Part shown: piece after piece, positions 8,860 to 17,284 of the stretch
Layout: the number at the start of each line of letters is the position of its first letter
How positions within the stretch are numbered: the stretch's first letter is position 1
Assembly: GCF_015354245.1 (NCBI RefSeq)
Contig: NZ_JADKYZ010000008.1
Span: 124,001 to 188,000 of the forward strand
Origin: Diaphorobacter caeni
GTDB lineage: Bacteria > Pseudomonadota > Gammaproteobacteria > Burkholderiales > Burkholderiaceae_C
Length of the DNA stretch: 64,000 nucleotides
Direction: 5' to 3'
Translations under genes and position numbers: made by a program
Notes under the pieces: generated by a model
What the model saw: only the letters and a program-made list of their open reading frames with translations
Told to the model about the DNA's origin: nothing
The model's database searches: none

Positions 8860-9205
8860 GAGAATTTGATGGCGGCCAGTTGCTAGATATTTTCTATTCT
8901 ATACATAAATATCAATTTGTAACATTTCATTTGATTGCTGCGCGTGCGATGCGGGAGTGTCCGCTGGAATCGCCAAGGAAATATTCAAACAGCCGCCGCC
9001 ACGAGCGGATTTCCACAAGATTCGGCGTGATTCACATTCACGGCAGATTTACCAAAACAAAGCCTATCAGGTCAAAATGATTCGATTGGGATGATATTTG
9101 ATCGGATTTGGTGACCCGAATGATTTGCCGCGCTCTACACTTGTGAACATGCATTGCCCCTTGGATGCAATCGTCAATCCCACTCACCTACGGAAAGAAC
9201 GTCCC
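8860..9205. other. AT-rich divergent intergenic region
   Basis: Lies between the secreted-protein gene (minus) and the YbhB-like gene (plus). The left 90 bp are strongly AT-rich (TATTTTCTATTCTATACAT), probably the secreted-protein promoter. A short open frame at 8880-9080 has no coding character. No operator is assigned. Confidence 0.5.
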
Positions 9206-9841
9206 ATGCAACTCATCAGTCACAGCTTTCAAGACGGTCAGATCATCCCCGGCGAATTCGCGTTCGCGGTACCTGATGCCGCCACGCATGTCGCGCTGTC
9301 GTCCAATCGCAACCCACACCTTGCGTGGAGTGATGCACCTCCAGGCACCCAGTCGTTTGTGGTGGTTTGCCATGACCCCGATGTGCCCAGCCGGGGCGAT
9401 GACGTGAATCAGGAAGGCAGAGAAGTGCCCGCTGCGCTGCCCCGGGTCGACTTTGTCCATTGGCTGCTGCTTGACATTCCAGCCGACACGCATGAAATCC
9501 TGGCGGGCGCGCACTCAGATGGTGTGACACCGCGTGGCAAACCCGGCCCCGCCACCATCTCCGGCTTGCGCCATGGCATCAACGACTACACCGGCTGGTT
9601 CGCAGGCGATGAGCAAATGAAAGGCGACTACTACGGCTACGACGGCCCCTGCCCACCCTGGAATGACACTCTGATGCACCACTACATCTTCACGGTTTAC
9701 GCGCTGGCCACACCCACGCTCGTCGTCGCAGGTCCGCTCACGGGCGCCAATGTGCGCACAGCACTGGCATCGGCCCAAGTGCTGGGTCAAGCCAGCTTGA
9801 CTGGTCTCTACAGCCTGAACCCCAAGATCTTGCTTGCTTGA
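9206..9841 (+). CDS. YbhB/YbcL family Raf-kinase-inhibitor-like (PEBP) protein
   Basis: About 211 residues. The PEBP ligand-site signatures are visible: CHDPDVPSR, HWLLLDIP and YDGPCPPWND. Cytoplasmic members bind anionic small ligands; their biological role in bacteria is unclear. Start set at the ATG 9206, preceded by GGAAAG with 8-nt spacing; an in-frame extension upstream lacks domain similarity. The AraC-family gene begins 9 bp after its stop, so the regulator is probably co-transcribed. Confidence 0.85.
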   Translation: MQLISHSFQDGQIIPGEFAFAVPDAATHVALSSNRNPHLAWSDAPPGTQSFVVVCHDPDVPSRGDDVNQEGREVPAALPRVDFVHWLLLDIPADTHEILAGAHSDGVTPRGKPGPATISGLRHGINDYTGWFAGDEQMKGDYYGYDGPCPPWNDTLMHHYIFTVYALATPTLVVAGPLTGANVRTALASAQVLGQASLTGLYSLNPKILLA

Positions 9842-9849
9842 AGGGTCAC

Positions 9850-10719
9850 ATGGGGCCGTCACGCATCACCCATTCCGCATCTGATGAGGATGACGGCAGT
9901 GCCCGTTGGCGGTTGCCATCGGGCACACCCATGCTGCGGCGCAGCCTATGCAGCCTTGCGCAGCCGTGTTTGATGAAAGCGCAGCGCACGCCCCGCTTCC
10001 TGTTTCATGACGCGACCGTGCTGCTGGTTGCTGCGGGACGGATTGATCTCGACGACACAGTCCAGCAGCTCACCGTCGACACCCCCTCCTCGCTGCTGCT
10101 CGTCGAGGCCAACACCAGCGCGCACCTTGTCAAAACACCGGGGGGTGTGGAGCAGCGTTTTCGGTCCATTTTCCTGACGCTCCCCAGCACTCTGCTGGAG
10201 ACATTCCATCGCACGCGCACCCCGACACAGATGGACAAGGAACGGACTCCTTCTTTCCGCCAAGTGCTGCTGGATGATGACCTGACATCTACGCTGCAGC
10301 ATGTGCTCGCCAGCGTGGACGCACAGCGCGTGAGCGATGAACGCCTTCAGTACCGGTTGATGGATTTGCTCGCGGCGCTTGCAGAAAGGGGCAGCCTCTT
10401 TCAGCAGAGCCCGTTAAACAGTGCCTCGAGGCGATTGCGCACATTGATAAGTGAAGCGCCGGAACAGCAATGGACGGCACGCGAGGCGGGACGCGCTCTT
10501 GCCATGAGCGAGGCAACCTTGAGGCGACGCCTTTCAGATGAGCGCACCCGGTTTGAAGACCTGTTGATCGACGTCCGCATGCACCACGCATTGATGCTGC
10601 TTCAAACCACATCCTTCCACATATCCGATATCTCGCAAGCCTGCGGATACAAATCACGCGCACGATTTGCTGAACGTTTTCACGCACGCTTTGGCTATTT
10701 GCCATCGGCCGTGCGCTGA
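9850..10719 (+). CDS. AraC-family transcriptional regulator
   Basis: About 289 residues. An N-terminal ligand-binding-like half is followed by a C-terminal double helix-turn-helix: first HTH near AGRALAMSEATLRRRLSDE, second near ISDISQACGYKSRARFAERF, ending FGYLPSAVR. Start read at ATG 9850 because GAAGGG precedes it by 4 nt; a TTG at 9838 is possible. The SD overlaps the end of the ybhB-like gene, suggesting coupling and possible autoregulation or regulation of that gene. Confidence 0.85.
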   Translation: MGPSRITHSASDEDDGSARWRLPSGTPMLRRSLCSLAQPCLMKAQRTPRFLFHDATVLLVAAGRIDLDDTVQQLTVDTPSSLLLVEANTSAHLVKTPGGVEQRFRSIFLTLPSTLLETFHRTRTPTQMDKERTPSFRQVLLDDDLTSTLQHVLASVDAQRVSDERLQYRLMDLLAALAERGSLFQQSPLNSASRRLRTLISEAPEQQWTAREAGRALAMSEATLRRRLSDERTRFEDLLIDVRMHHALMLLQTTSFHISDISQACGYKSRARFAERFHARFGYLPSAVR

Positions 10720-10944
10720 GCTGCAACGGCAGTCGTTGCAATCATCCGAGCCACGCGGTCCATCGGAGGACTCTGAAGGATTTACAGCCATTCTGGATAG
10801 GCGGTGCTCGCCTCATATCGTTTCACGCGAGCCCCAGAATGCCCCGCACCGTTGCACTGAACCGCCCGTGCTCACACGCCCGACAAGTCGCTATCATGTA
10901 TCGATACGTTTCAAATCCATCACTTCGCTAGCGCTGCCGCTGTC

Positions 10945-12156
10945 ATGCCAATCCCCATGCTCAACCCCGAAACCGCCTTTGCCATGACGGGGCTGTCAGG
11001 CTGGTCGCTGGGTGGGCTGCTGTGGGTGGTGACCCGCAGTTTCCCGCGGCAGGGGGTGAGGTGGATCACGGCGTCGATGGGCGTGGTGGGCACGGGGTAT
11101 CTGCTGATCGCGCTGTCCGACACCTTTCCCACCGAACCCACGTTGCGCACGGCCTATGCGCTGGTGGGTGTGGCGTCGTCGCTGGCGAGTTTGGGGCTGC
11201 GGCGTTTTCTGATGCGCAAATGGGATGCATGGGATCTGCTTCTGGCGCTGACGCCGTTGGTGTTCCCGGTGCTGTGGACAGTGTTGTCATGGGGTGACTT
11301 CGTCCGCTGGTCGCAACTGAGCAATGCGGGGTTCGTGGTTCAGATCGCGATGCTGTGCACGGTGGTGGTTCATGCGCGCAAGGAGATCGTCGGCAATGGC
11401 TGGAAAGTCATGCTGCTCGGTGCCGCGATTCAGGCGATGACCGTTCTGCCTTTCGCGATGCCGAGCAGTCCTCCCGGCACGATGTCGCCCATTCCGCAGT
11501 CCATGGCGGGGCAGATCACCGCATGGGCTCTGTGCGCCACGATGTTCCTCAATCTGCAGCTGAGCGTGCTGAGCTATCTGATGCTGCTGCAGGACCGCCG
11601 CAGCGCCGCCGAGCGCGTGGCCGCCGAGCTGGATGCGCTCACCCGACTGCCCAACCGCCGCAGTCTGGAGCGGCAACTGTTGCGTCTGCTGCCCGCGTTG
11701 CAGCGCGAGGGCATGACGCTGGGCGTGATCCTGCTGGACATCGACCACTTCAAACGGGTGAATGACACTCAGGGCCACGACATCGGCGACCTGGTGCTGC
11801 AGCACGTGGCCTCCGTGCTGCGCCAGCATCTGCGGCAGGAAGAATTGCTGGCCCGCTATGGCGGTGAGGAGTTCGTCATCGTGCTCACCCGGACCAGCCT
11901 GCCCAGCGCCAGCAAAGTGGCCGAACGCCTGCTGCACGCCGTGCGCGAAACGCCGCTGCAGGTGGAGGGCTTGGCGATGCAGGTCACCGTCAGCGCGGGT
12001 CTGCATGTGCAGCCGTTGAAGAACACCGATGCGGCCAGCCCCCTGAATGAACTCTGGCCTCCCATGCTGCGCGAGGCCGATCAGGCAATGTATGAAGCCA
12101 AGCGCGCGGGGCGCGACCGGTTTGCGGTATCGGCTGCATCCAATGCCGTAGCCTGA
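10945..12156 (+). CDS. Membrane-bound diguanylate cyclase (GGDEF)
   Basis: 403 residues: about six to seven predicted membrane helices (residues 15-220), then a GGDEF domain (about 230-395) that makes c-di-GMP from two GTP. Catalytic motif GGEEF at 306-310 and LDIDHFKRVND are intact. The inhibitory I-site position reads RQEE (297-300) five residues before GGEEF instead of RxxD, so product feedback may be weakened. The N-terminal membrane part resembles no sensor I can name. Stand-alone gene followed by a terminator. Confidence 0.88.
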   Translation: MPIPMLNPETAFAMTGLSGWSLGGLLWVVTRSFPRQGVRWITASMGVVGTGYLLIALSDTFPTEPTLRTAYALVGVASSLASLGLRRFLMRKWDAWDLLLALTPLVFPVLWTVLSWGDFVRWSQLSNAGFVVQIAMLCTVVVHARKEIVGNGWKVMLLGAAIQAMTVLPFAMPSSPPGTMSPIPQSMAGQITAWALCATMFLNLQLSVLSYLMLLQDRRSAAERVAAELDALTRLPNRRSLERQLLRLLPALQREGMTLGVILLDIDHFKRVNDTQGHDIGDLVLQHVASVLRQHLRQEELLARYGGEEFVIVLTRTSLPSASKVAERLLHAVRETPLQVEGLAMQVTVSAGLHVQPLKNTDAASPLNELWPPMLREADQAMYEAKRAGRDRFAVSAASNAVA

Positions 12157-12200
12157 CTGCGCTCGGTTTTCAAAAAATGCGGGCTGCCCCGCCAAAAGGA

Positions 12201-12221
12201 AAGGGCACCCAAGGTGCCCTT
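12201..12221 (+). terminator. Terminator after the diguanylate cyclase gene
   Basis: 9-bp stem AAGGGCACC/GGTGCCCTT with a 3-nt loop, 45 bp after the stop, followed by CTCCAGTTTTG. The A-rich 5' side could also make it work on the opposite strand. Confidence 0.65.
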
Positions 12222-12249
12222 CTCCAGTTTTGTGCAAACGTGATGCTTA

Positions 12250-12403
12250 GAGCGTGTTGACGATCTCAGCGCGAGGCTTGCAGGGTGCGGATCGGGATGG
12301 GCTGCAAGGCGCAGCAATGGCTCGTGCTATTACGAGGATTTGCAACGCGGCAGACCGCCCGAGGCGGCGCCTGCAAGACCGTGTGGAGATCGCCAACACG
12401 CTC
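12250..12403. mobile_element. MITE-like hairpin element, copy A (TTA target duplication)
   Basis: 154 bp with terminal inverted repeats GAGCGTGTTGACGATCTC / GAGATCGCCAACACGCTC (one mismatch), continuing inward as CTTGCAGG/CCTGCAAG. It is flanked on both sides by TTA (12247-12249 and 12404-12406). The interior contains GGATCGGGATGGGCT and CGAGGATT..CAACGC, shared with the element at 50.5 kb. There is no coding capacity. A non-autonomous transposon remnant is the simplest reading; the 3-bp TNA duplication would fit IS5-type transposases (inference). Confidence 0.7.
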
Positions 12404-13360
12404 TTATAGCTTGAGGCGATCCCGCGCAGCCGCGTATTCCCGCTTGAGTTGGGCCACGAAATCCGCCGTCGAGCTGATCTTGTCGATGCTGCCGATGCCC
12501 TGCCCGCTGCCCCAGATGTCCTTCCATGCCTTGGCTGAGCCGCCGCCGCTGAAACTCATCTTGCTCGGGTCGGATTCGGGCAGGTTCTCTGGATCGAGTC
12601 CCGCCGCACGAATGCTGGGCGCGAGATAGTTGCCGTGCACGCCGGTGAACAGGTTGCTGTAGATGATGTCGTCGGAGTTGCTGTCTACGATGGCCTGCTT
12701 GTAGGCGTCCGATGCACGGGACTCTTCCGTCGCGATGAAGGCCGAACCGATGTAGGCGAAGTCCGCGCCCATGGCCTGCGCGGCCAGAACCGCGTCACCC
12801 GTGGCGATGGAGCCCGAGAGCGCGACCGGGCCGTCGAACCACTGGCGGATTTCCTGGATCAGCGCGAACGGGCTCTTCACCCCCGCGTGGCCGCCCGCTC
12901 CGGCCGCGACGGCGATCAGGCCGTCGGCGCCCTTCTCGATCGCCTTGTGCGCGAACTTGTTGTTGATGATGTCGTGCAGCACCACGCCGCCCCATCCATG
13001 GACGGCCTGATTCAGGTCTTCGCGCGCACCGAGGCTGGTGATGATGAGCGGCACCTTGTACTTGGCGCAGACCTGCAGGTCGTGCTCCAGGCGGTCGTTG
13101 CTCTTGTGCACGATCTGGTTGATCGCGAACGGAGCGGAGGGAGCATCGGGGTGTGCCTTGTCCCACGCGGCCAGCGTTTCGGTGATCTCCGCCAGCCAGT
13201 CGTCAAGCTGCTCCGCCGGGCGTGCGTTGAGCGCGGGCATCGAGCCGATGATGCCTGCCTTGCACTGTGCGATCACCAGCGCAGGCGTGCTGACGATGAA
13301 CATGGGCGATGCGATCACGGGCAGCGCGAGCTTTTGCAGCACGGGTGGCAGCTTGGACAT
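12404..13360 (-). CDS. NAD(P)H-dependent flavin oxidoreductase / nitronate monooxygenase family
   Basis: 318 residues, FMN-binding TIM barrel. PVIASPMFIVSTPALVIAQCKAGIIGSMPA at the N-terminus and the GADGLIAVAAGAGGHAG and GSIATGDAVLAAQAMGADFAYIGSAF phosphate-binding loops are typical of 2-nitropropane-dioxygenase-like enzymes. Such proteins oxidise nitronates, but many have other flavin-dependent roles. Start supported by AGGAGA upstream. Its TAA stop coincides with the TTA target duplication of the element at 12250-12403. It lies just downstream of an acyl-CoA dehydrogenase gene, so a role in acyl-chain metabolism is possible. Confidence 0.85.
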   Translation of the reverse strand: MSKLPPVLQKLALPVIASPMFIVSTPALVIAQCKAGIIGSMPALNARPAEQLDDWLAEITETLAAWDKAHPDAPSAPFAINQIVHKSNDRLEHDLQVCAKYKVPLIITSLGAREDLNQAVHGWGGVVLHDIINNKFAHKAIEKGADGLIAVAAGAGGHAGVKSPFALIQEIRQWFDGPVALSGSIATGDAVLAAQAMGADFAYIGSAFIATEESRASDAYKQAIVDSNSDDIIYSNLFTGVHGNYLAPSIRAAGLDPENLPESDPSKMSFSGGGSAKAWKDIWGSGQGIGSIDKISSTADFVAQLKREYAAARDRLKL

Positions 13361-13473
13361 GGCGGGAGTCTCCTGAGATATAGATGTAGGTGTGGGTGTA
13401 GGTGTTGCGGTGACGATGAAATCGTCGCCACTGCTCCGCTGGATGCCGGCAGATCAGTGGCGACGGTGCTCGA

Positions 13474-15264
13474 TCAGAACGCTTCCTGCGGCAGCGCCAT
13501 CACGGTGGATGCGCCGTCGACGATGCTGTCGCGCAGCGCGCCGGTCTTCACGAGGATGTGATCTGCATAGAAGCGCGCGGTGGCGACCTTGGCGTCCATG
13601 AACGCCTTGTCTTCGCCCTTGGCGGACAACGCCTGCGCCACGAGCAGCGCGCGCCCCATCTGCCAGCCCGCGACCAGATTGCCGGTGAGCATCAGGTACG
13701 GCACGCTGCCTGCATAGACGTCGTTGGGAGATGTCTTGGCGGCACCGGCCATGAAGTCCACCACGTCAAGGAACGCCTTGCGCGCAGTGGCCAGACGCGC
13801 GGCGACGGCCTTCGCATCGGCGCTGCCGTTGGCGTTGAGTTCGGCTTCCGTCTTTTCGATCTGCGCGGCGATGGCCTTGGCGGATGCACCGCCGTCGCGC
13901 GTGGTCTTGCGGCCCACCAGATCGTTGGCCTGGATGGCGGTCGTGCCTTCATAGATCGTCAGGATCTTGGCATCGCGGTAGTACTGCGCGGCGCCGGTTT
14001 CTTCGATGAAGCCCATGCCGCCGTGCACCTGCACGCCGAGGCTGGTGACTTCGAGGCTCATCTCGGTGCTGTAGCCCTTGATCAGCGGAACGAGGAATTC
14101 GTAGAAAGTGGCGTTGTCGGCACGCACCTGCGCATCGGGATGAGCGTGCGCCGCGTCGTACGCGGCAGCGCCTGTGAGCGCCATCGCGCGGCAGCCTTCA
14201 ACGTAGGCGCGCATGGTCATGAGCATGCGGCGCACGTCAGGATGGTGAATGATGGTGGCGCTGCCCTTGACCGAGCCATCGACCGGGCGGCTCTGCACGC
14301 GATCCTTGGCGTAGGCCACGGCCTTCTGGTAGGCGCGGTCGGCCACGGCGATGCCCTGCACGCCCACCGAGTAGCGCGCGGCGTTCATCATGATGAACAT
14401 GTATTCGAGGCCGCGGTTTTCTTCACCGACCAGATAGCCGACGGCGCCGCCGTGGTCGCCGAACTGCAGCACGGCGGTGGGCGATGCCTTGATGCCCATC
14501 TTGTGTTCGATGGACACGCAGTGCACGTCGTTGCGGTCACCGAGCGATCCGTCCTTGTTCACCATGAACTTGGGCACGACGAACAGGCTGATGCCCTTCA
14601 CGCCCTCAGGCGCGCCCGCCACGCGAGCGAGCACCAGATGGACGATGTTGTCCGTCATGTCGTGCTCGCCGTAGGTGATGAAAATCTTGGTGCCGAAGAC
14701 CTTGTAGCTGCCATCGGGCTGCGGCTCCGCCTTGGTGCGCACGAGCGCCAGATCGGAGCCTGCCTGTGGTTCGGTCAGGTTCATCGTGCCGGTCCACTGG
14801 CCGGTCACGAGCTTTTCGAGATAGGTGTTCTTGAGCTCGTCGCTGCCGGCAGTGAGCAGCGCTTCGATGGCACCGTCCGTCAGCAGCGGGCACAGCGCGA
14901 AGCTCAGGTTGGCGCTGTTGAGCATTTCAATGCAGGCCGCACCGATGGCCTTGGGCAGCCCCTGGCCGCCGAAGTCGACCGGGTGCTGCAGACCCTGCCA
15001 GCCACCTTCGCCATACTGCTTGAAGGCGTCCTTGAAACCCGGCGTGGTGGTGACGACACCATCTTTCCACGACGAGGGATTCAGATCACCCGGAACATTC
15101 AGCGGAGCCACGACGCCCTCGCAGAGCTTGGCGCACTCCTCCAGCACGGCTTGCGCGGTTTCGAGTCCTGCATCTTCGAAACCGGGGATCTTTGCAACCT
15201 GCTCGATATTGGCGAGGTGCTCGATGTCAAACAGCATGTCCTTGAGGGGTGCGACGTAGCTCAT
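13474..15264 (-). CDS. Acyl-CoA dehydrogenase (long form, with C-terminal domain)
   Basis: 596 residues, the length of the DmdC/FadE-like long subfamily (3-methylmercaptopropionyl-CoA dehydrogenase-like), not the usual 380. FAD-dependent alpha,beta-dehydrogenation of an acyl-CoA, with electrons passed to EtfAB encoded just upstream on the same strand. Visible: MNLTEPQAGSDLALV, the KIFITYGEHD region, and YRDAKILTIYEGTTAIQANDLVGRK near the C-terminal part of the core. Chain specificity cannot be assigned. A terminator lies between it and etfA, so it probably has its own promoter. Confidence 0.9.
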   Translation of the reverse strand: MSYVAPLKDMLFDIEHLANIEQVAKIPGFEDAGLETAQAVLEECAKLCEGVVAPLNVPGDLNPSSWKDGVVTTTPGFKDAFKQYGEGGWQGLQHPVDFGGQGLPKAIGAACIEMLNSANLSFALCPLLTDGAIEALLTAGSDELKNTYLEKLVTGQWTGTMNLTEPQAGSDLALVRTKAEPQPDGSYKVFGTKIFITYGEHDMTDNIVHLVLARVAGAPEGVKGISLFVVPKFMVNKDGSLGDRNDVHCVSIEHKMGIKASPTAVLQFGDHGGAVGYLVGEENRGLEYMFIMMNAARYSVGVQGIAVADRAYQKAVAYAKDRVQSRPVDGSVKGSATIIHHPDVRRMLMTMRAYVEGCRAMALTGAAAYDAAHAHPDAQVRADNATFYEFLVPLIKGYSTEMSLEVTSLGVQVHGGMGFIEETGAAQYYRDAKILTIYEGTTAIQANDLVGRKTTRDGGASAKAIAAQIEKTEAELNANGSADAKAVAARLATARKAFLDVVDFMAGAAKTSPNDVYAGSVPYLMLTGNLVAGWQMGRALLVAQALSAKGEDKAFMDAKVATARFYADHILVKTGALRDSIVDGASTVMALPQEAF

Positions 15265-15300
15265 GGTGGTAACTCAATAAAAAATTGCAAAAACTGGCGA

Positions 15301-15326
15301 AAAAAAGGGCATCGCGCAGGATGCCC
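15301..15326 (-). terminator. Terminator of the etfBA operon
   Basis: 7-bp GC-rich stem (15307-15313 with 15320-15326), 6-nt loop. On the minus strand the stem is followed by a run of at least six T. It lies 20 bp after the etfA stop. Confidence 0.8.
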
Positions 15327-15346
15327 CGTTTTGTATCGCCGTCGGC

Positions 15347-16279
15347 TTACAAGGCCTTGACCAGCTCAGGCACCGCCGTGAACAGATCCGCCACCAAGCC
15401 GTAGTCAGCCACCGAGAAGATCGGTGCTTCTTCGTCCTTGTTGATCGCAACGATCACCTTGGAGTCCTTCATGCCGGCCAAGTGCTGGATCGCGCCGGAG
15501 ATGCCCGCGGCGATGTACAGCTGAGGCGCAACGATCTTGCCCGTCTGGCCGACCTGCAGATCGTTCGGTGCGTAGCCCGCGTCCACCGCAGCGCGCGATG
15601 CGCCGATGGCAGCGCCCAGCTTGTCGGCCAGAGGCGTCATCACTTCGGTGAACTTCTCGGCCGAGCCCAGAGCGCGGCCACCGGAGACGATGATCTTGGC
15701 TGCTGTCAGCTCGGGACGGTCGTTCTTGGTGACTTCGCGGCCCACGAAAGCGCTCTTGCCGGAATCGGCCACGGCTGCCACGGTGTCCACGGAAGCCGAA
15801 CCACCGGTTGCTGGAGCAGCATCAAAGCCAGTACCGCGAACGGTGATGACCTTGGTGCCGTCGGTGCTCTGCACGGTGGCGATGGCGTTACCTGCGTAGA
15901 TCGGGCGTTCGAACGTGTCAGCTGAAACCACCTTGGTGATGTCGCTGATCTGCGCCACGTCCAGCTTGGCGGCGACGCGCGGAGCGACGTTCTTGCCAGC
16001 AGCGGTTGCGGGGAACAGGATGTGGCTGTAGTTCGATGCGATGGCGAGAACTTGAGCGGCTACGTTCTCAGCCAGTCCGTCCTTGAGGCTCGCGCCTTCG
16101 GCCAGGATGACTTTGGAGACGCCAGCGATCTGCGCGGCAGCTTGTGCTGCGGCGGCTGCGCCTTCACCAGCGACCAGAACGTGCACGTCCGCGTCGCACG
16201 CCTTGGCGGCTGTGACGGCGTTCAGCGTGGCGCTCTTGAGCGAAGCGTTGTCGTGTTCTGCAATAACGAGTGCGGTCAT
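15347..16279 (-). CDS. etfA: Electron transfer flavoprotein subunit alpha
   Basis: 310 residues. Holds FAD and, with EtfB, carries electrons from acyl-CoA dehydrogenases to ETF:ubiquinone oxidoreductase. The C-terminal FAD-binding signature is clear: [36 protein letters not shown] and the terminal [28 protein letters not shown] precedes the ATG. Second gene of an etfB-etfA pair separated by 18 bp. Confidence 0.97.
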   Translation of the reverse strand: MTALVIAEHDNASLKSATLNAVTAAKACDADVHVLVAGEGAAAAAQAAAQIAGVSKVILAEGASLKDGLAENVAAQVLAIASNYSHILFPATAAGKNVAPRVAAKLDVAQISDITKVVSADTFERPIYAGNAIATVQSTDGTKVITVRGTGFDAAPATGGSASVDTVAAVADSGKSAFVGREVTKNDRPELTAAKIIVSGGRALGSAEKFTEVMTPLADKLGAAIGASRAAVDAGYAPNDLQVGQTGKIVAPQLYIAAGISGAIQHLAGMKDSKVIVAINKDEEAPIFSVADYGLVADLFTAVPELVKAL

Positions 16280-16297
16280 TGTTGTTCTCCTTATTCC

Positions 16298-17047
16298 TTA
16301 GATCACTTTGGCTTCGTTCTTGAGCTTGTCGACCAGCGCTGCAACGTCCGGCACCTTGATGCCAGCGCCGCGCTTTGGAGGCTCCGACACCTTCAGCGTC
16401 TTCAGACGCGGAGCGACATCGACGCCCAGATCTTCAGGCTTGACGGTGTCGAGCTGCTTCTTCTTGGCCTTCATGATGTTGGGCAGAGTCACATAACGTG
16501 GCTCGTTCAAACGCAGGTCGGTGGTGATGACCGCAGGCGTGTTCAGCGCCAGAGTTTCCAGACCGCCGTCCACTTCACGAGTGACGTTGACCTTGTCGCC
16601 AGCCACTTCCACCTTCGAGGCGTTGGTCGCCTGCGGCAGATCGGCCAGCGCAGCCAGCATCTGGCCGGTCTGGTTGGAGTCGTCGTCGATGGCTTGCTTG
16701 CCGAGAATGACGAGGCCGGGCTGTTCCTTGGCGATCAGCGCGTTGAGCAGCTTGGCGACGGCCAGAGGTTGGAGCTCTTCCGCCGTTTCCACCAGAATGC
16801 CGCGATCCGCGCCGATGGCCATCGCCGTGCGCAGGGTTTCCTGGCACTGCGCAACGCCGCAGGACACCGCGATCACTTCCGTGACCACGCCCTTTTCCTT
16901 CAGGCGAACGGCTTCTTCGACGGCGATCTCGTCAAACGGGTTCATCGACATCTTCACGTTCGCGATGTCCACACCCGTGCCATCCGATTTGACTCGGACC
17001 TTCACGTTGTAGTCCACCACGCGTTTGACAGGGACCAAAACCTTCAT
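16298..17047 (-). CDS. etfB: Electron transfer flavoprotein subunit beta
   Basis: 249 residues, with the characteristic N-terminus [20 protein letters not shown], the AMP-binding region and the recognition segment [13 protein letters not shown]. Forms the ETF heterodimer with the gene product immediately downstream. AAGGAG lies upstream of the ATG. A 16-bp palindrome 34 bp before the start (17082-17097) is a probable operator. Confidence 0.97.
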   Translation of the reverse strand: MKVLVPVKRVVDYNVKVRVKSDGTGVDIANVKMSMNPFDEIAVEEAVRLKEKGVVTEVIAVSCGVAQCQETLRTAMAIGADRGILVETAEELQPLAVAKLLNALIAKEQPGLVILGKQAIDDDSNQTGQMLAALADLPQATNASKVEVAGDKVNVTREVDGGLETLALNTPAVITTDLRLNEPRYVTLPNIMKAKKKQLDTVKPEDLGVDVAPRLKTLKVSEPPKRGAGIKVPDVAALVDKLKNEAKVI

Positions 17048-17081
17048 TGCTGCGGCTCCTTAAGTTTATTGACTGGTTCAG

Positions 17082-17097
17082 TTGACGTGTACGTAAA
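17082..17097. promoter_or_regulatory. 16-bp palindrome upstream of etfBA
   Basis: TTGACGT-GT-ACGTAAA, a 7+2+7 inverted repeat with one mismatch, centred about 42 bp before the etfB ATG. It resembles the ACGT-containing palindromes reported for regulators of acyl-CoA and branched-chain amino acid catabolism (LiuR/PsrA-type, from memory). The cognate regulator is not in the window. Confidence 0.5.
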
Positions 17098-17284
17098 CCA
17101 AATCATTCTATCCCGCACCGCAGCAACTGCGGCTACTTGAATGGCGAATGATCGGGTTATTTGAAAAATAGAACGGTCGTGCTTTTATGACCCATATCGT
17201 AGCAGATATCTTTCGGAATGAGTTCTGAGAAAAACTCCGCCAGTCGCGAACGTGACGCATTGCTGCATCTGTTTCACACTGGGC

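Noticed and set aside
8880-9080. Short open frame in the 8.9-kb intergenic region
   Set aside because: AT-rich DNA, no ribosome site, no coding bias.
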